Positions 1 through 13,900 of a DNA stretch of 64,000 nt are shown here, in pieces (position 1 is the stretch's first letter; every line of letters begins with the position of its first letter). Made by a program: the position numbers and the translations under genes. A model generated the notes under the pieces. The model saw nothing but the letters and a program-made list of their open reading frames with translations. It was not told where the DNA came from and did no database searches. The stretch covers positions 4,062,001 to 4,126,000 of the forward strand of contig WARS01000009.1 of NCBI GenBank assembly GCA_008933995.1. The letters are read 5' to 3'. The DNA is from Datnioides undecimradiatus (taxonomy: Eukaryota > Chordata > Actinopteri > Lobotiformes > Datnioididae).

Positions 1-232
1 GTGTGTGTGTGTGTGTGTGCAAGGAGGGAGGGTGGGGGTGATTGCTACGCATGCACAACAAAATGCAACATTAAAAAGCTATTATCAGAAAAGCGAACAT
101 TTTGGCAGATATATGGCGGAGGGCAGCTCCCGCCATATGTTTGTAGAGTCGGGGACAACAAGTCAGGTAGTAATTATCAATCACCATCAGGAGAACCTGT
201 CAAAACGCTAGGCCGGGCACGCTCTGACTAGC

Positions 233-246
233 GTTGCCATGGAGAC
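233..246. promoter_or_regulatory. RFX X-box-like site
   Basis: GTTGCCATGGAGAC. Read on the other strand it agrees with GTNRCC-N2-RGYAAC at all but one constrained position. It lies in arid5b intron 4. Confidence 0.4.
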
Positions 247-1788
247 AAGCCCACATCCGAGCAAGTGTGTGTTTACCAGGACATTAAAAATACACTCCCA
301 TATTTTTATCTCACACTTATGATGTCGTGTAAATTGTTCTTTGAGTTTCTTCGAGCCACCGTTAAAACATTTGTGCATTTGTGTGCGCGACGAGGGTTTG
401 CTGCCAAACCATACAAGGGAAAGAGATTTTTCAGAGTCAGAGCTGAGGATAATTTTGGTTGAGGTTACGGTTTTGGTTTTACACCAATTTCCTTGCCCTG
501 GGGATCAGGCACGTCAGGGGTTACAATTAGCAGATGTAAATGGAATATTCTCACCATTGTGATATTAAGATAAATGTGTGTGTGTGAATGTGCACATACA
601 TAATGCATTTTCCAGTAATGAGCTCATTTCTGTGACCATACTGTTGCTGTACACAGACTCTCCATTCAGACTGTCATTGTTAATATTCCTCAGCTGAGAG
701 AAGAGGACATTCTCCCAAACCATCATGACTTTGTCAGTTTCAATTTTACATATTCCCTTTTCCCTTTTTTGCATAGCCTTCTTCAGTTTCCATTTTACAT
801 ACACCAAATGCCTTCAAATCAAATTTCACTGCTTGCCACACAGGGTAACCAAAGTGCCAACATTTCCTGAACAGTGTACAGTCGGTGTGACTTATGAGAG
901 AATCACACATGAGGAATGTTTCTGGAGCTGATCCAAAATGTTTCTGACGACGGTGCTGCTTTCAGTTGACAATCAATTTCCCTGTGACCTCAATCCATTA
1001 CCCTTCCAGGAATCAGGATTATTTTCACTTAAAACAAGCTCTGGAAATTAAATACATAAGCAAGTAAACATGAAAGCAATTTAGGGTGAAAGTGGTGTAA
1101 GTGCAGTATGAATTTTTCCTGCGTTATTATGGCAGTCATTTGGAAAAAGACGAAAAAAAAATAGGTAGTGCTCTTAATTCATTATTTGTGCGCTGTTGTG
1201 CATGCTCCCCCTGGGGAGAAGCAACATTACTCTTTCATCAGATCAAATGAAGCGAAGCCGTGCCGTTCCAGGAAGAGCCAATTAAACTGTTCAAAGAAGT
1301 TTATTATTGCGACGGATTATGAAATCATTCTCATCGGATTCATTGGGGTGTGTGTTTCGACAGGGGTGTGAATGTGTGTACTTTGCCACTGCGCAAGCTC
1401 ATAAAGGCTGTCGACTCAAGCTTTCCATTTGCAAAGTAAATAGAAAATTATGGTACGCAGTCACAGTGCTGCATGTTTTACAAGAGACATTTCACAAACT
1501 TAATTCACAGCCAAAATAAGCTGTAATTACAGGGAGAAAATCCTTCCTTCAAATCTCTTCTCCCATCTCTTCCCTGCCTTCCTTTCATGCTGTCCACCTC
1601 ATGTGATCGCCTCATGATGGTAGCGTCGCCTGTTAGGTACTCATTAACACACATCACATTCGAGACATGGCCGGGATTAATCGTAACCCAGATCCACTGA
1701 CTGACACACACATACGCACACACGCTGAGGAATGCAAGGACCTTTGACCCTGGAGAACTTAATAATATCACCAAGTATTTAGCTCAAG

Positions 1789-1789
<1 letters not shown>

Positions 1790-1820
<31 letters not shown>
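1790..1820. repeat. (CA)n microsatellite
   Basis: About 15 uninterrupted CA units, followed by imperfect CA-rich sequence to about 1850. Confidence 0.9.
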
Positions 1821-1822
<2 letters not shown>

Positions 1823-2330
1823 ACATGCACGCACACACACTCACAGTGTAATCACACAAGAAAGAAACTCTTTGGTGCTGGCTAAAGTCCAACCAGGCAC
1901 AATATCTTTCTGTGTGTATTTAATCTGTAATAACTAACGGCGCTGCTTTGCTGTCAAGGCATAAATAAACAAACTACAACACAGCACAGGCTGTAAATAT
2001 GTGACAAGTGAACGTGTCACTTTAGCTTTTGCTTGTGCCCAAGTGTTGGCAAGTAGCTGTTAATGGCTATTGTTCCAGGAGAGGAAATTGAAAAAAATAA
2101 ATCCCATTTTTTGTAAAGAAGTGTTCAGAGCACACAGAGGGACTGTCCCAAATCCACACCCCGTTGTTGCGAGAGTGCCGAATGTAAAACAGAGTAAAAG
2201 TTACATAATGTGGAGGATTTGCTAAAACGGGATAACCTTCAAACGCTTCCACATCATTGATACTGACAGACTGCAGCAACAACTCAGTAGGAGCGGGGCT
2301 TTAAAAAATACAGTATTTCAATTTGGCTTT

Positions 2331-2336
2331 TGGAGA

Positions 2337-2376
<40 letters not shown>

Positions 2377-2445
2377 AGGGGGGAGAGAAGGAGAGAGGGA
2401 TAGATTGAGGGAGGGGATGGGGGAGAGAGAGGGAGGGAGAGATGA
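2331..2445. repeat. (GA)n purine tract
   Basis: A long all-purine stretch, pure GA at about 2340-2372 and then mixed G/A. Such mirror-like tracts can form triplex DNA. Confidence 0.85.
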
Positions 2446-2849
2446 AAGGGAGCAGTGGATAAGCTTCAAGGCTTATCCTATTCATTACTGGAGGGAGAAA
2501 AAAAATCACAGCATCGACCTATAAATAAATGAATGCCAGGATAAACACGAAGCCCATACATCAATAAAACATATGTATTCTAATAGATCACGCTCTAGTT
2601 ACACTTGATGGGATTGAGTCGGCCAATGAGCCCAATCATGGGGACTTTATCATTTTGAAAAGCCACACAGCATTAAGCCACGGTGATTATAAATAATCAT
2701 CATTCCCATAACAAAATAGGCCAATGGATACTTTTATCTTTCTGTTCATTTTTTATTTTCTTGTTTATATGCTAATGTATTGTATTTTGGGGGTTTAAAA
2801 AGGATTTCATCCCCGTCGTCCACAAACAATTTAAAAACAAGCTCTCTCT

Positions 2850-3415
2850 ATCTGCAGAGGTATATTTATTCAAGTACTGCACTTCGGTACAAATCTGAGG
2901 TTCTTGTACTTTACCTCAGTCTTTTCATGCTATTTTCTTCTTTATCTGAAAGCTTCGGTTACTGGTTACTTCACAAATGAAGTTTGTTTTGCAATACAAA
3001 ACATACAAAGAGCTTATGAAATGTATTGTTTGGTTATAAAAGAATGAAATTACACAACAGGTTATACAAATACAGCTTAAATGTGCAGTCACGTAATCAG
3101 TTCGTCAGATTCCAGATGCTCAAAGATGAGTGTTTACTAACTGTTGCCTCTTTTTTAAAAAAAATTAATTTCTAAATAACTTTATGTTTGGACAATAAGT
3201 TGGATTAAAAGTCAGTCGTCAATGTGGCACCTTGGGCTCTGTGTAATTTTTAAGGCATTTCTACCAATATCCATTTATTTAGTAGATCTATTAAAATTAT
3301 AATTTATAAAAACTATAACTATATAAATAACACAGCATAAATTGCTGTGTGGTATTAGTACTTTTACCCAAGTAAAGAATCTGAATACTTCCTCAACCAC
3401 ACAGCACTTTTAGAA
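2850..3415 (-). repeat. interspersed repeat, 'TACTTGAGTA' family, copy 1
   Basis: The left edge reads like ATTCAAGTACTGCACTTC and the right edge like AAGAATCTGAATACTTCCTC. These are the two ends of a common AT-rich teleost element, here in reverse orientation. It resembles four other copies in the window. The class is not certain; it may be a non-autonomous DNA element. Confidence 0.65.
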
Positions 3416-6400
3416 ACAAAGGTCTTGCTGCAAGCGGTGACACAGTTAAAGTACTGTAGGCGTTCTCATTTCCAAGAAATGCCTGCATCACTTTGGAAAA
3501 AAACCTAAAACATCAATTACAGCCAATCACTTACAGTACAAACCTTTGCTACTGTCATGTATCAGCAATGTAACCATGATTTTTCACATCACTCACGTTA
3601 CACAAGCTGCGTTCAGAAACAACAACCGGCAACAAGCCTCTACCTGCAGACGTGTGAGGGATGCTCGGCACTTAACCCAGCAAGCCGGCTAGAGGGCTGC
3701 ATTCATGAGCTGTTTCCACACCAGCCTCACTGGCAGAAGCAGACTTTGTAAACAGCGTCTACAGTTACACTGGTGAGTCAGACGTGTTCACTCCAGGTTG
3801 CAACACGCTGTTCTGTAATTTTTTTATTAGGGACATTCAGAAGTTGTATCACAACTCACATCAGGCATTTTTTGAGAAAATGTGACTCAACGTGAAATCC
3901 TTTGCAGGCTACACACCCTCCACGTCTTTTTATCATGCAAATATAATCTTGCTCGATTTAAACCGTGCACACTAACAGCGGTTCACTCCACGTCTGACAA
4001 GTGTATTAATGTAATAATCATCTAAGCCATTATGAATGAGGTCAAGCTGGCCTGGTCAGCTGAAGTGTAAAGTAATTAATAACATGCTCTGCAGTTTATC
4101 AGAGTTTTAAATTACACAACTGCTCAGAAAAAGACATCTTTTTATCTCCAAGCCTGATAATGACCTGTCAAATTATTTTAACCATCACACAGAAGTTCTT
4201 AATAACCTTAGACCAGTTTTAAGGTGGGGTGTATGTTCACTACCCAGCACCTCTTAAACAATAAATCTTTGAATTCATTTCCTTCATGTCAACATGCAGA
4301 GACACAATATGGTGAGTGATCCTACGCTGAAAACATTATTTATTATTTTTTGTGAATGCTCATATCTTTCTGTACCACAGTTGCAAGCAGGAGCCAGTCT
4401 AAAAACTATGCGTTGCGTTCGAGGACACTCGGACATCCAATGTTAAACAGTCTGCCACAAAGAAAAAGCTGAATATATATCCCCACTGCGTTCATGATAT
4501 TTAGTGTGTTGAAAGAAAACCCCGCATCCAATACGGTTAATGTGAACTCAGTTGCTACTTTTGCTTAAAATGGTTCCCTGTTTGGACAGATGACTCTTAA
4601 ATCTTGGATCTCGGAGGGACTTTAAATGCAGCACCAGGGAGAGATTTCAAAACAGTCACAGCTGCAATAACATTTGATGATAGTCAGGCTATAAAAAAGG
4701 TGACTAAATGTTTCACTATGTTGGATCACCTATATAAAGTCGACTTTATGTTACTACAAACAGATTTTTACACTGTAGTAAAGACAAAAGAACCTCTTTG
4801 GCCGAAAATTAGTCAGCTTTCAGTTATCGTTGTAATGTAAACGTAAAATATTCAAGGGTGTAAAGTTGGATTTTAGAAGAAAGTATGCGGATGCTATTTC
4901 CTGCATTTTACACCATCATATCAATCATAATAACATATATTCAACATATTACTAGTGGGCTAATAGAAAAAAATAGAAATGCTCTGTAAATTGCTGTATT
5001 TATAGCAAACAACTCTACTTAAAATCACACAATATTGTATGTTTATAGTCACTAAAAGGGCACAGTCCCGTATTGGTTCAACTTATATCTAATATTTGAC
5101 TTAAGTTCAATTCTAGCATCTTTTTGGATGAACATTCACTGAATAACGATATACAGGCTAAATTGTTTTTTCACCCACCAAACATGCAGGGGAAGTTGAG
5201 ACTTTTTCACCCTTCTGCAGGCACTTTCTCTGTCGAACATATGTAGCCTGAGAGACAAAACCCAGGGCAAACAAAGTTTATAAATTACTCACTGCTCCTC
5301 TCAAGCTTATGGCTGTCAACACATGGTAACTGAAGGCGACTCCGTTGAGTGTATCGCCATTTTTATCAGCTCCTCTCATCTCTCATCATGATTTAGGAGA
5401 AGAAGACACCGTTTAGAGAAATTTTAATGAGAAAATAAAACAAAAACTTAAAAAAAAAACAACAAAAAACAAAAAACATGGCCCAAGGTAAAAATATTAC
5501 CTTGACAAACGAGAGGGACGTGTCATGTTACGATCTTCAAGCTGAACCCAAGGTGTACCTGGGTGCTCTTTCTCCCTCTACCCGTAAATTATCCTCGATC
5601 AGCACTGTAAATAACAGGTCCAGACCTTTGAAATGCTTCTCACCTATAGCCAGATGCTTATTTATCTCTCTGTGCTGTTTGCTAAAAATAGATAAGCAGC
5701 AATGCAAACCAATATGTGAGGAGCTGCTGTGTTGCTGATGACATAATAGGGATAATCGGGAAGATTGCGCCTTATTCGGTCCAAAAGTCGAGTGAATGCT
5801 GCTGACGCCGGTCGAGGAAAGTGCTTTTAGTTAAAATAGCACTGCCTGTGCATACCCGGTATATTAGAGTAATAAATAAGACATATCCTGCCCACAGTGT
5901 GCTAAGGCTTCTCATATAGCATGACATGTTAAGTTATATGCCGTGTAAAAGAGGCTGCGGGGTAAAAATATGTATCTTTCATTCCCTGTAAAAACATAAT
6001 TTTACAGATATGTAAGGACATGACAGTGCACTATATAAGGGGCCTTTCACCAGATGCTCAGTTCATTGTTATAAAGAGCCCATGTCCTGATAATGAAATC
6101 TCACTGTACAGCTACAACATGTGCTCTTTTCTCCTCAAAATTTCTCCTCTATGGCCTCTGTATACCATGACATATGGACGATGAAAAATTCATGGGCTGG
6201 TGGTTAACACAAATCGGCGGAGGAGATGGGAAAACATGAGCTTAGCAAGCAGTTTGCCTATTACATTAACAGACGGGGCTGTCATGGGACGATATTGGCG
6301 CATGCATATTTCATCTAATCTGATTTCATGTTTAAAGAGGGAGCGAGAAAGTGGTTCAAGTTGTGGAAACAATGACATCATGGCGTATGTTCATCTGGTG

Positions 6401-9400
6401 ACCCAGCCCAATCAAGCGAGCAGGACTGAATGTTTTTAAAGATATTATCTCACATTTCAGGTTCAAGATTTAAGAATGTTTACCGCTTTTCAGATTCCTC
6501 CTCTTCTGTTCTGATTCCTAATCTCTGCTTCTCTAGTACAGCATATTTCAGTATCGGTTTCAGAGTGAAGACAGGAAATCTTGTTGGGGTTTTTTTCTTC
6601 TGTGAACTAACTCAGACTTGCAGAAACACCCTCATAAATACACACGAAGCACAACCAAATGCAGCCACAGATGTACAAAACTAGCACACATGCACCACAT
6701 TACAAAAATAGACTGGAAAATTCTGTTTATGATCAGTGCATCTGGACAATGTTAATATATTGAAGCAATAAATAGTTTTTTTTTATACTCCTCCCACCGT
6801 GGAGGATTACAGAGAAGGATTCCAAAAGGATTGCACTGAAAATGTTTCTTTTTAATAAAAATCAAACCAGCACTGAGTGAGTGATATTTCAAACAAAACA
6901 CACTGAGCTGAGCATGGAATATATAGTTTCTGTGCCAAGGAAAGAGACCTGGGGAATATAGGACAAATGAGAAAGAGAAAGAGGAGGAGGGTGGGGGGGT
7001 GGGGGGGGCAACTCCTCTCAACTGCTTTGCCTCAAACGTGATTGCCTCACTAACTTCCAAAATACTGTTGATTTAAGCTATGCGCACACAAGGAGTGTTA
7101 GGTTTCTGAAGGGGTGGAGGAAGCCGGAGGAGGGGGGGAGGAAGGTCGGCAGTTTGGCAATCAGGGAAAATGGGAAAAATGTTGTTCATAATATTTTTCC
7201 TTAACAGACACCCGAATGAGTAGCTGTGAAGACGCTCCAAAGCTGTGCATCCAGTTTAAATATATCATACGCAGCGCCTCTGGGTCAAGCTTACAAATGT
7301 TTATGTTATTGCTTTGTCGCACATACAGTATCCACGCCAAACGAATGTGAGTAATCCTCAACAGAACCATGACAACTAATAACAAAACCTTGAACCATGT
7401 CATCTGTCATTCAGTGCTGCAAAGGCTTGGCCCACTCAAACTATTTCAGGCTTTTTCTCACAGCAGAGGAGCCTGAGTAGGGCCAATATTATTACAGCAC
7501 AGTATGTAAGACTTTATTTATTCTTGGGTTTATGTGAGAGCTTGTTTTTCCATTCAGCATGTCAGCGGGTGCACAATAAGTACATGTTAAGATTATGCGC
7601 ACCACCAGGGTCTTGCACACAACTTATATTTCCTTTTCTCTGCGATTGTGCAATGATCATATTGCATTCCTCCTGGCAAGAAATTAAATTGGGGACACAA
7701 AGTAGCATGGGTATAATCAATCCACGCTGGCAGAGAATGCATGATAATTATAAACAAAAACTGTGTCATTCCCCGTGAGGAAAGCAGCTGCAGGGGTGAC
7801 AGGCAATGCTGAACATAAATATGGATCACAGGACTAAAGATCTGGTATCTGACGCAACCGCAGTTTTGCTCGGGCCGGTTCAAAAGCGCCGAGGTGACGT
7901 GGACGGGGAAACATGAATATAGATGCAGCCGGGGGAAAAAAAAAAAAAAGCACAGTCTCTCACAACTGCCACTGTCATACCAGGAGCGACCTTACATCAT
8001 CGAGTAAAGTCAGAGCAAATATTGAAGACATCAAAGTCATTATGTACACAGACGCAGCCAGGGCGTGTTAATGCTTCATTACTCAACTCTGAAAAACGCA
8101 GATAAACGGACAGAGAGTACACCGGACATGCTCAAATGAAAAAAAAAAACAAAACAACATAGCCTGCTGATTATATAATAAATCCGTACGTGATTATGCT
8201 GAACATACACCTACTGCGCACTGTGCTGTGCTGAAACCATAACCAGAACACCAAGAATAGACTGGATTTCACCACCAGGCTTTCATCTGATGGCTACATT
8301 TCACACAATACTGTACCAACAGGCTTGCTGAAAATCTGCAATAGCACTTTTTTTTTCTTTTTTTTTTAAATTTTTTTATCCCGAGGCCTCTCCTCTCGTC
8401 TTCTCTACCCCCTGAGGTAGCCTGACACACTTTCATGAATTAGCCTAGACAAGACGGACGGCTATTAGAGCTGCCACAGCAGATTTCGCTGAATCCAAAA
8501 GGTCAGAATTAGCATTGAGAGAAGCGCAGAAGAAAGTCCTGAAATTGTTCCCCTGATCAGTTTTTAACATTTTAATATTTCACAGCTGCACAGTATTACT
8601 TCTTTCGTGCTCCACAGTGCTGGTATTTATCCTAATAAAGGTGGATTTAATATGGCGTTTATAGCCGCTTTCTTGATATGGAGCCTGTAAATGGCAGGAG
8701 AAGTTTACTCAGCAGTTGTGTATGTTTTGCAGTGCATATGTGCAAACATTCATGTGTGTGCTTGTGCCTATAAGTAAGACGCCCTTGAGGCCTTAGTGCA
8801 CTTGGCAGAGTGATGGAAATTACTTGGCTCTGCTGTTTTGAAACAAATCACAAACAAGTCTCCTAGCAGCAATTCAAGGAGAAATAAAAGCCTGCTTCAA
8901 ACCTAGTAAACCTTCATGTGAATAACATTAGAAATCTGGTTGCCTTAGTCAAAAAAAAAAGTAAAACTCCCTTAGGCTCTGAAAATAAACCTTTAGCTTA
9001 AATGTGGCTCACAGAGGAATGGCATTATTGAGCCAAGTGAATGAGCAACAGCAGCCACAGGATGTTAGCGTTACTATTCATAACTTATTTTCCTATGCCT
9101 AAAACCGTTTTCCCTTCTGGTCTCACCTCTGCCGCGCTCTTAAAATGCAATTACCTACTGGCAAATTTACAGGAAAAGAAAAACAATGACTTTTTGACCA
9201 GAGGAGCCGTTACTGTGAATGTCAAATTGATACTGCACCAGAGCCCGCTGAGCTCCACGGTGCTACCGAGCAGAGGAAATATAAAGAGAGATGAATCACA
9301 TTATTCCTTTGTTTTAGCCCAGCTCGGGGTTAATAAAATGTGCGGATTCACGAGCGGCAGGGAAAGCACAGCGAATGGCAAATAGACATGTTCAAGCACT

Positions 9401-10761
9401 TCAAAATTCCTCGCTGGAACCACAGAATGCTTTTCATAGGTGTGACTGGTGAGGGCGTTTGAATGGCGGCCACTTGTGTTAGAAAGACCCATCTGGGGAC
9501 AAATGAACCGAGACTGAATGAAAAACATTGGAAAACAAACGATGGTCAGAGGATATGCGCTGAATGTTATTCTTAGCGTGTTACTCTTAATTAACTAAAC
9601 TAAAAGAGCGCCGATCAAAAGCGAGTTCGGCTCTGACAGCTTTAAATCATTTAGCCAATGAAAGGACGCAACATATAAATAGCAGAGTTATAATGAAAAC
9701 AAAGGAGCGATGACAGCGCTGAGACCACATCACAAACCCAAATCTAAATTATGACTCTGGAAAAATGTGGCACAGACTTCCTCATAACGAGTAATAAACA
9801 ACAAATACTGGAACCCTTAGGTTTTACTCCCTTTAATCTGAGTCCTTTTAAAATGTATTTAATTCAACGCCATGCCAAGTGGCTCATGTGGGCCGTCTTT
9901 GAATGTTGTGACATATTTTTTTCTAGAAACAGTGAATATGATCCGAATTGATGCGGCAAAACTGCAGATATCATCTTTTTGAATCCACAGCTTTATCCTG
10001 TTCATGTCCGTCCTACGTTACCCACAATGCAACTGCTGATAGCTCGGTCAAAGATTCAGGTGTTATGCTAGCTGCTGCTTATGTAACCTTCAGCTGCTAG
10101 CCTAGAGCAGATAGGAGGAGTAGGATACAGAGATCTGCTAAACTCACATCTCTCTATCTTCTGAGCTCCAGATTTGTTTTTTATTTCCAAACAGGCGATG
10201 ATTCAAGGGCCACCGCTTAAAAAATGCCTTGTCAGAAGGCTGTAAACAGGGCTGTTTGTCTCACCTCATGACATGCAGTTGTGTTGAAGATACACGTTTT
10301 CCAAACAACAGCGACTATATTTGACTTTGGAACCCAAATTATACAGTAGCTCCCTTTTCTTTGCCCTCTAATGGTCTTCAATTTGATAGGCTGCCCTTCC
10401 ACAAATTAAAATTTTAAATGGACTCAAGTACATTTACTGGGATTTCACACAATGGAACTAAATTGCTTGGCCCAAAAAGTGCAAACACTGTCCATTTTCC
10501 ACTAAAAGCAGACTTGAACAAATGGTCAGGGTAACCAAAATGACATAATTGAAAGTTTGAGATGAACCGTACTGTAAGAAGTAGTTCTAAGTGCATGATT
10601 ACATTCAGAGCTCAGGACACGAGGAGTTCGATGTTTCACTGGGCAATGTGCAACGCTCCAAATGCCCCGAACTGCCAGCGTAATGGTTGTTGGCATTTCA
10701 GATGAGCTAATATGATAAGTTATCTAAAGGCTACAATCAAATCTCCAGCTGTCACACTCAC

Positions 10762-10992
10762 CAAACTCGTCACAGATGCTCTCATTCTGCAGCAGGGTGG
10801 GGTGTTCGAAGGTGTCCCGGCAGTACAGGATCCTTGTGCTACCGCCCAACGCAGCGATGCCGCCCAGCGCCAGCACTGTGTGGTCTATGAGCAGAGAGGA
10901 GGGCTGCTCTCTGAGCCGCGCCAAGACTGAGCGGTAGCGGCAATACTGGGGGTAACTGAGGACCAAAACCTTCCTCCCGTCCTCCTCCTGGC
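10762..10992 (-). CDS. arid5b: arid5b coding exon 4
   Basis: This 231-nt exon follows the acceptor tttttcag and ends at the donor gtgagt after GAC GAG TTT G. It completes the split Gly codon and encodes residues 172-247, including VLVLSYPQYCRYRSVLARL, LALGGIA and ILYCRDTFEHPTLLQNES. The end falls at ICDEF, the same place and phase as the human exon that precedes the proline-rich linker to the ARID domain. The acidic human stretch before VLSYPQ (EDEEETN) is QEEDGRK here. Confidence 0.94.
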
Positions 10993-13900
10993 CTGAAAAA
11001 ACACACAAAACACAGACACACAGTTAGAGGAAATATGCATAGTTAAATTTGACATTCAAGTTGGGCAAGTTTTGTAGGGAAATAGAGAACGTTTTGTTTT
11101 TGAAGTGCCCCTGTAAGATTCGTAGAGAATGTAGAGAATGGCAGCACTTAATTTTATAGGACAGATCCACTCTTCCATTTCTCTGCAGGTTTTACTACTT
11201 TATTCCCTCTCATAGCTCATTCTTGGGCTACTATTATATTCTGGCACATCGACTGCCAGTGTGCTGTGAATAAAATCCTTCCCCTCCTTACATTTGGCCT
11301 TAAATTGCAAGGTCACCTGTAGCGTTTGCGGTGACAGACCTCCGATTTGTCCTAACGCAACTTTTGGTGAGCACCAGATTAGTCTCAGCAAGGTAAATAT
11401 GCAATTAAAAAAAAACAAACAAACACAGAAACATTTCATGTGGTTTGACCCAGAACACTTTGCTGTATGCTAATTCACCCAGAGCCAATTAAAATCAGTT
11501 CTGTCTCTCACAAACAACACATATTCATCTCTGTTATTCACCTGAAATCTCATTCCAAAGATATCTCTGCAGCACATTACGGACGCAACATGCCCCGCTG
11601 TTGCTGCTTCACTGTGACTTTCAAATAGTTTTCACAAAAGTATCAAACCATTTCCTTGTAGTAGTAACACCTGATCGTGTGTACTGCACAAATGTGTAAT
11701 GCTGTAGGACGGCATGTTTGAAATTGCTGATGGTGTGACGACAACTATGTCAAATGCAACTCCAGATACTTGTTTGTTTGATTGGCGAGGCTTCCTGACG
11801 AGCAAGGTGGAGCTGGAAAATCTTCATCGCAAATTAGATATCCGTGCTTGTGCGCGTTGCCAATCGCAGCGGAGTGAGATGTCTTCCTTACTGCTGACCT
11901 CGTTACCTGACAACCATCTAAATGCTAAATCTGTTCATACGTCCTACGATAATCATATACGAAAAAACTTAATGCAAGTGAACATTACAGATCTGCAGCT
12001 CCCCGTTTCATTCAGGAAGTAGTCGAACCTCCCACCTGACTTTTACATCACTTTGGGTGTGTTGTTTCTGGCACATATGTGTAATTAATATTCCAAAGGA
12101 CTACGTGTGCGTCTGACTAATGCATCATCAGCTGCAACAACTACCTGGCAAAGAAATCTCGTCCGTTATCTGGAGAAAGAGGACAGGAAGTACAGACTGA
12201 GGTGGCACAATAAACCGCCATAAAGCACAAATCAAACTGTTAATATTATACTATCCAAGAACTAGAGTCAACAGTGACATCTGCTCAGGCACGGCAGATA
12301 TTGTCACGACGACAATTACAACATGTTTAGTCGGCTTGCCACATTAGCCCCGGCTTATATCACTGTGTTATCATGCTAAAGTTTGCTAATTAGCACTGAT
12401 AGCTTTTATTGTAATAAGACAAAGTGGTGGTCCAACTGACAGACTGCCATCACTGGCTAATAAGAGCTCAGTACTGAATGATTAAAACACAAATTATATA
12501 TATTTAGATGGTCTTATCTTATCCTTTAACTAAGTGCTCTAGGATTTTATTTTTTATTTTTTTGCAGTAATTAACAATATCTCTTCGTGACATTTTCCCC
12601 CTGCATAATACCTGCCTTTGACATTCACTCACACACACACACACACACACACCAGTAGACTATGTAATGCGCTTTATTAAATGTAGCCTCTTTATTTAGC
12701 TTCTATAAAAACCTCTTCTTCCTGCACATTATCTCCTATAAGGAAAACGTTATGCAACAGAGGCGTCAAGGCTGCAGGTTACAGATGGTGATTAAAATTA
12801 TACTTTGTATGCAGTCCTGCTTAATTATAACAGAACGAATCTCCGTCCACCCACAAAACAGAAATATATATTTTTTAAAAAACTGAAACTAATTACACGC
12901 TCAATTATTATTTTTATACCGTGGGAGATGGAATTGGTTAAATTTGAGAAAGAATTACTTTAATGAGCCAAATTGAAGATTTTGGATCCTGTGCTTCCCC
13001 TTGGATTACTTTGCAGGAGATCTATGTTTAGCTGATTAGCTTTGTCTGCCTGCAATGTTTAATGCTCTCAGTCTGAATCTTACTCCAACATAAACACTGA
13101 GTAAATTGTTTTAAGTATTAACATTATAGATTATGACTTGATATGACGTGACATGTAACACAAACAGATAAATCAAATAACTGAATTATAAATTGATCCA
13201 ATTATTTTCTCGACTGATTGTTTTGAATGTAAGACGTTTAAAAAGTTCAAAACACAAAAGTATTCAGTTTCATATCATTCAGACTAAGAAAACCTGCCAG
13301 TATTAATATTTGAGGAGCTGTACACAATGAATTTTAGATATTTCTGCTTAAAAAATAACTAGTTGCTGATTCATGTTATGTTCATGAATTAATCAATAGA
13401 ATTTCCTAACTGCTTCAGCACCAATATAATATGATAAATGAACATGACTTTATGTGGAAACTACAAGATCATATGATGATAAATGGTGTCTCTGGTCCAA
13501 AGCTCGCAGAATCTGTTGCTTCTTATCTTCGACGATGGTGATAATGTAATAATAAAATGACACATGACCTCCGCAGAGGTAAGACAACACAGCACAGTGC
13601 TGCATAATGACTTTAAATTGGTCAAATCATTATTCATAGACAAATCGTGCGCGTACAACGGTGCTCAAAGCGTCAGTGAATGTCACATTTTGTGGACGCA
13701 CTTGCTCTCAGTCGAGTGTTGTTTGAAAGGCGAGCGCTAATATTTTTCTAGCTTACAAAGCCAAGTACACGGTTCAACAGTTGATGAAGCAGAGTCAGGC
13801 AGTTTGAAACACGATTTTTACATGAATTATTCACTGTCCTGTCTGCTTTTACAAAGCCCTTGGACATGACATTCATGGGGAATTTCTGCCAGAAAGTTAA

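Larger units (their letters stand above)
1..10761 (-). other. arid5b: arid5b intron 4 (partial)
   Basis: Non-coding sequence between exon 4 and the left window edge. No exon of the ARID region was found. It holds a (GT)n run at the edge, an X-box-like site at 233-246, a (CA)n run at 1790-1820, a long (GA)n tract at 2331-2445, a teleost interspersed repeat at about 2850-3415, and a second repeat-like stretch near 9970-10150. In human the short ARID5B isoform starts from a promoter inside this intron. An equivalent here cannot be placed with confidence. The remaining stretches show no gene. Confidence 0.8.
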
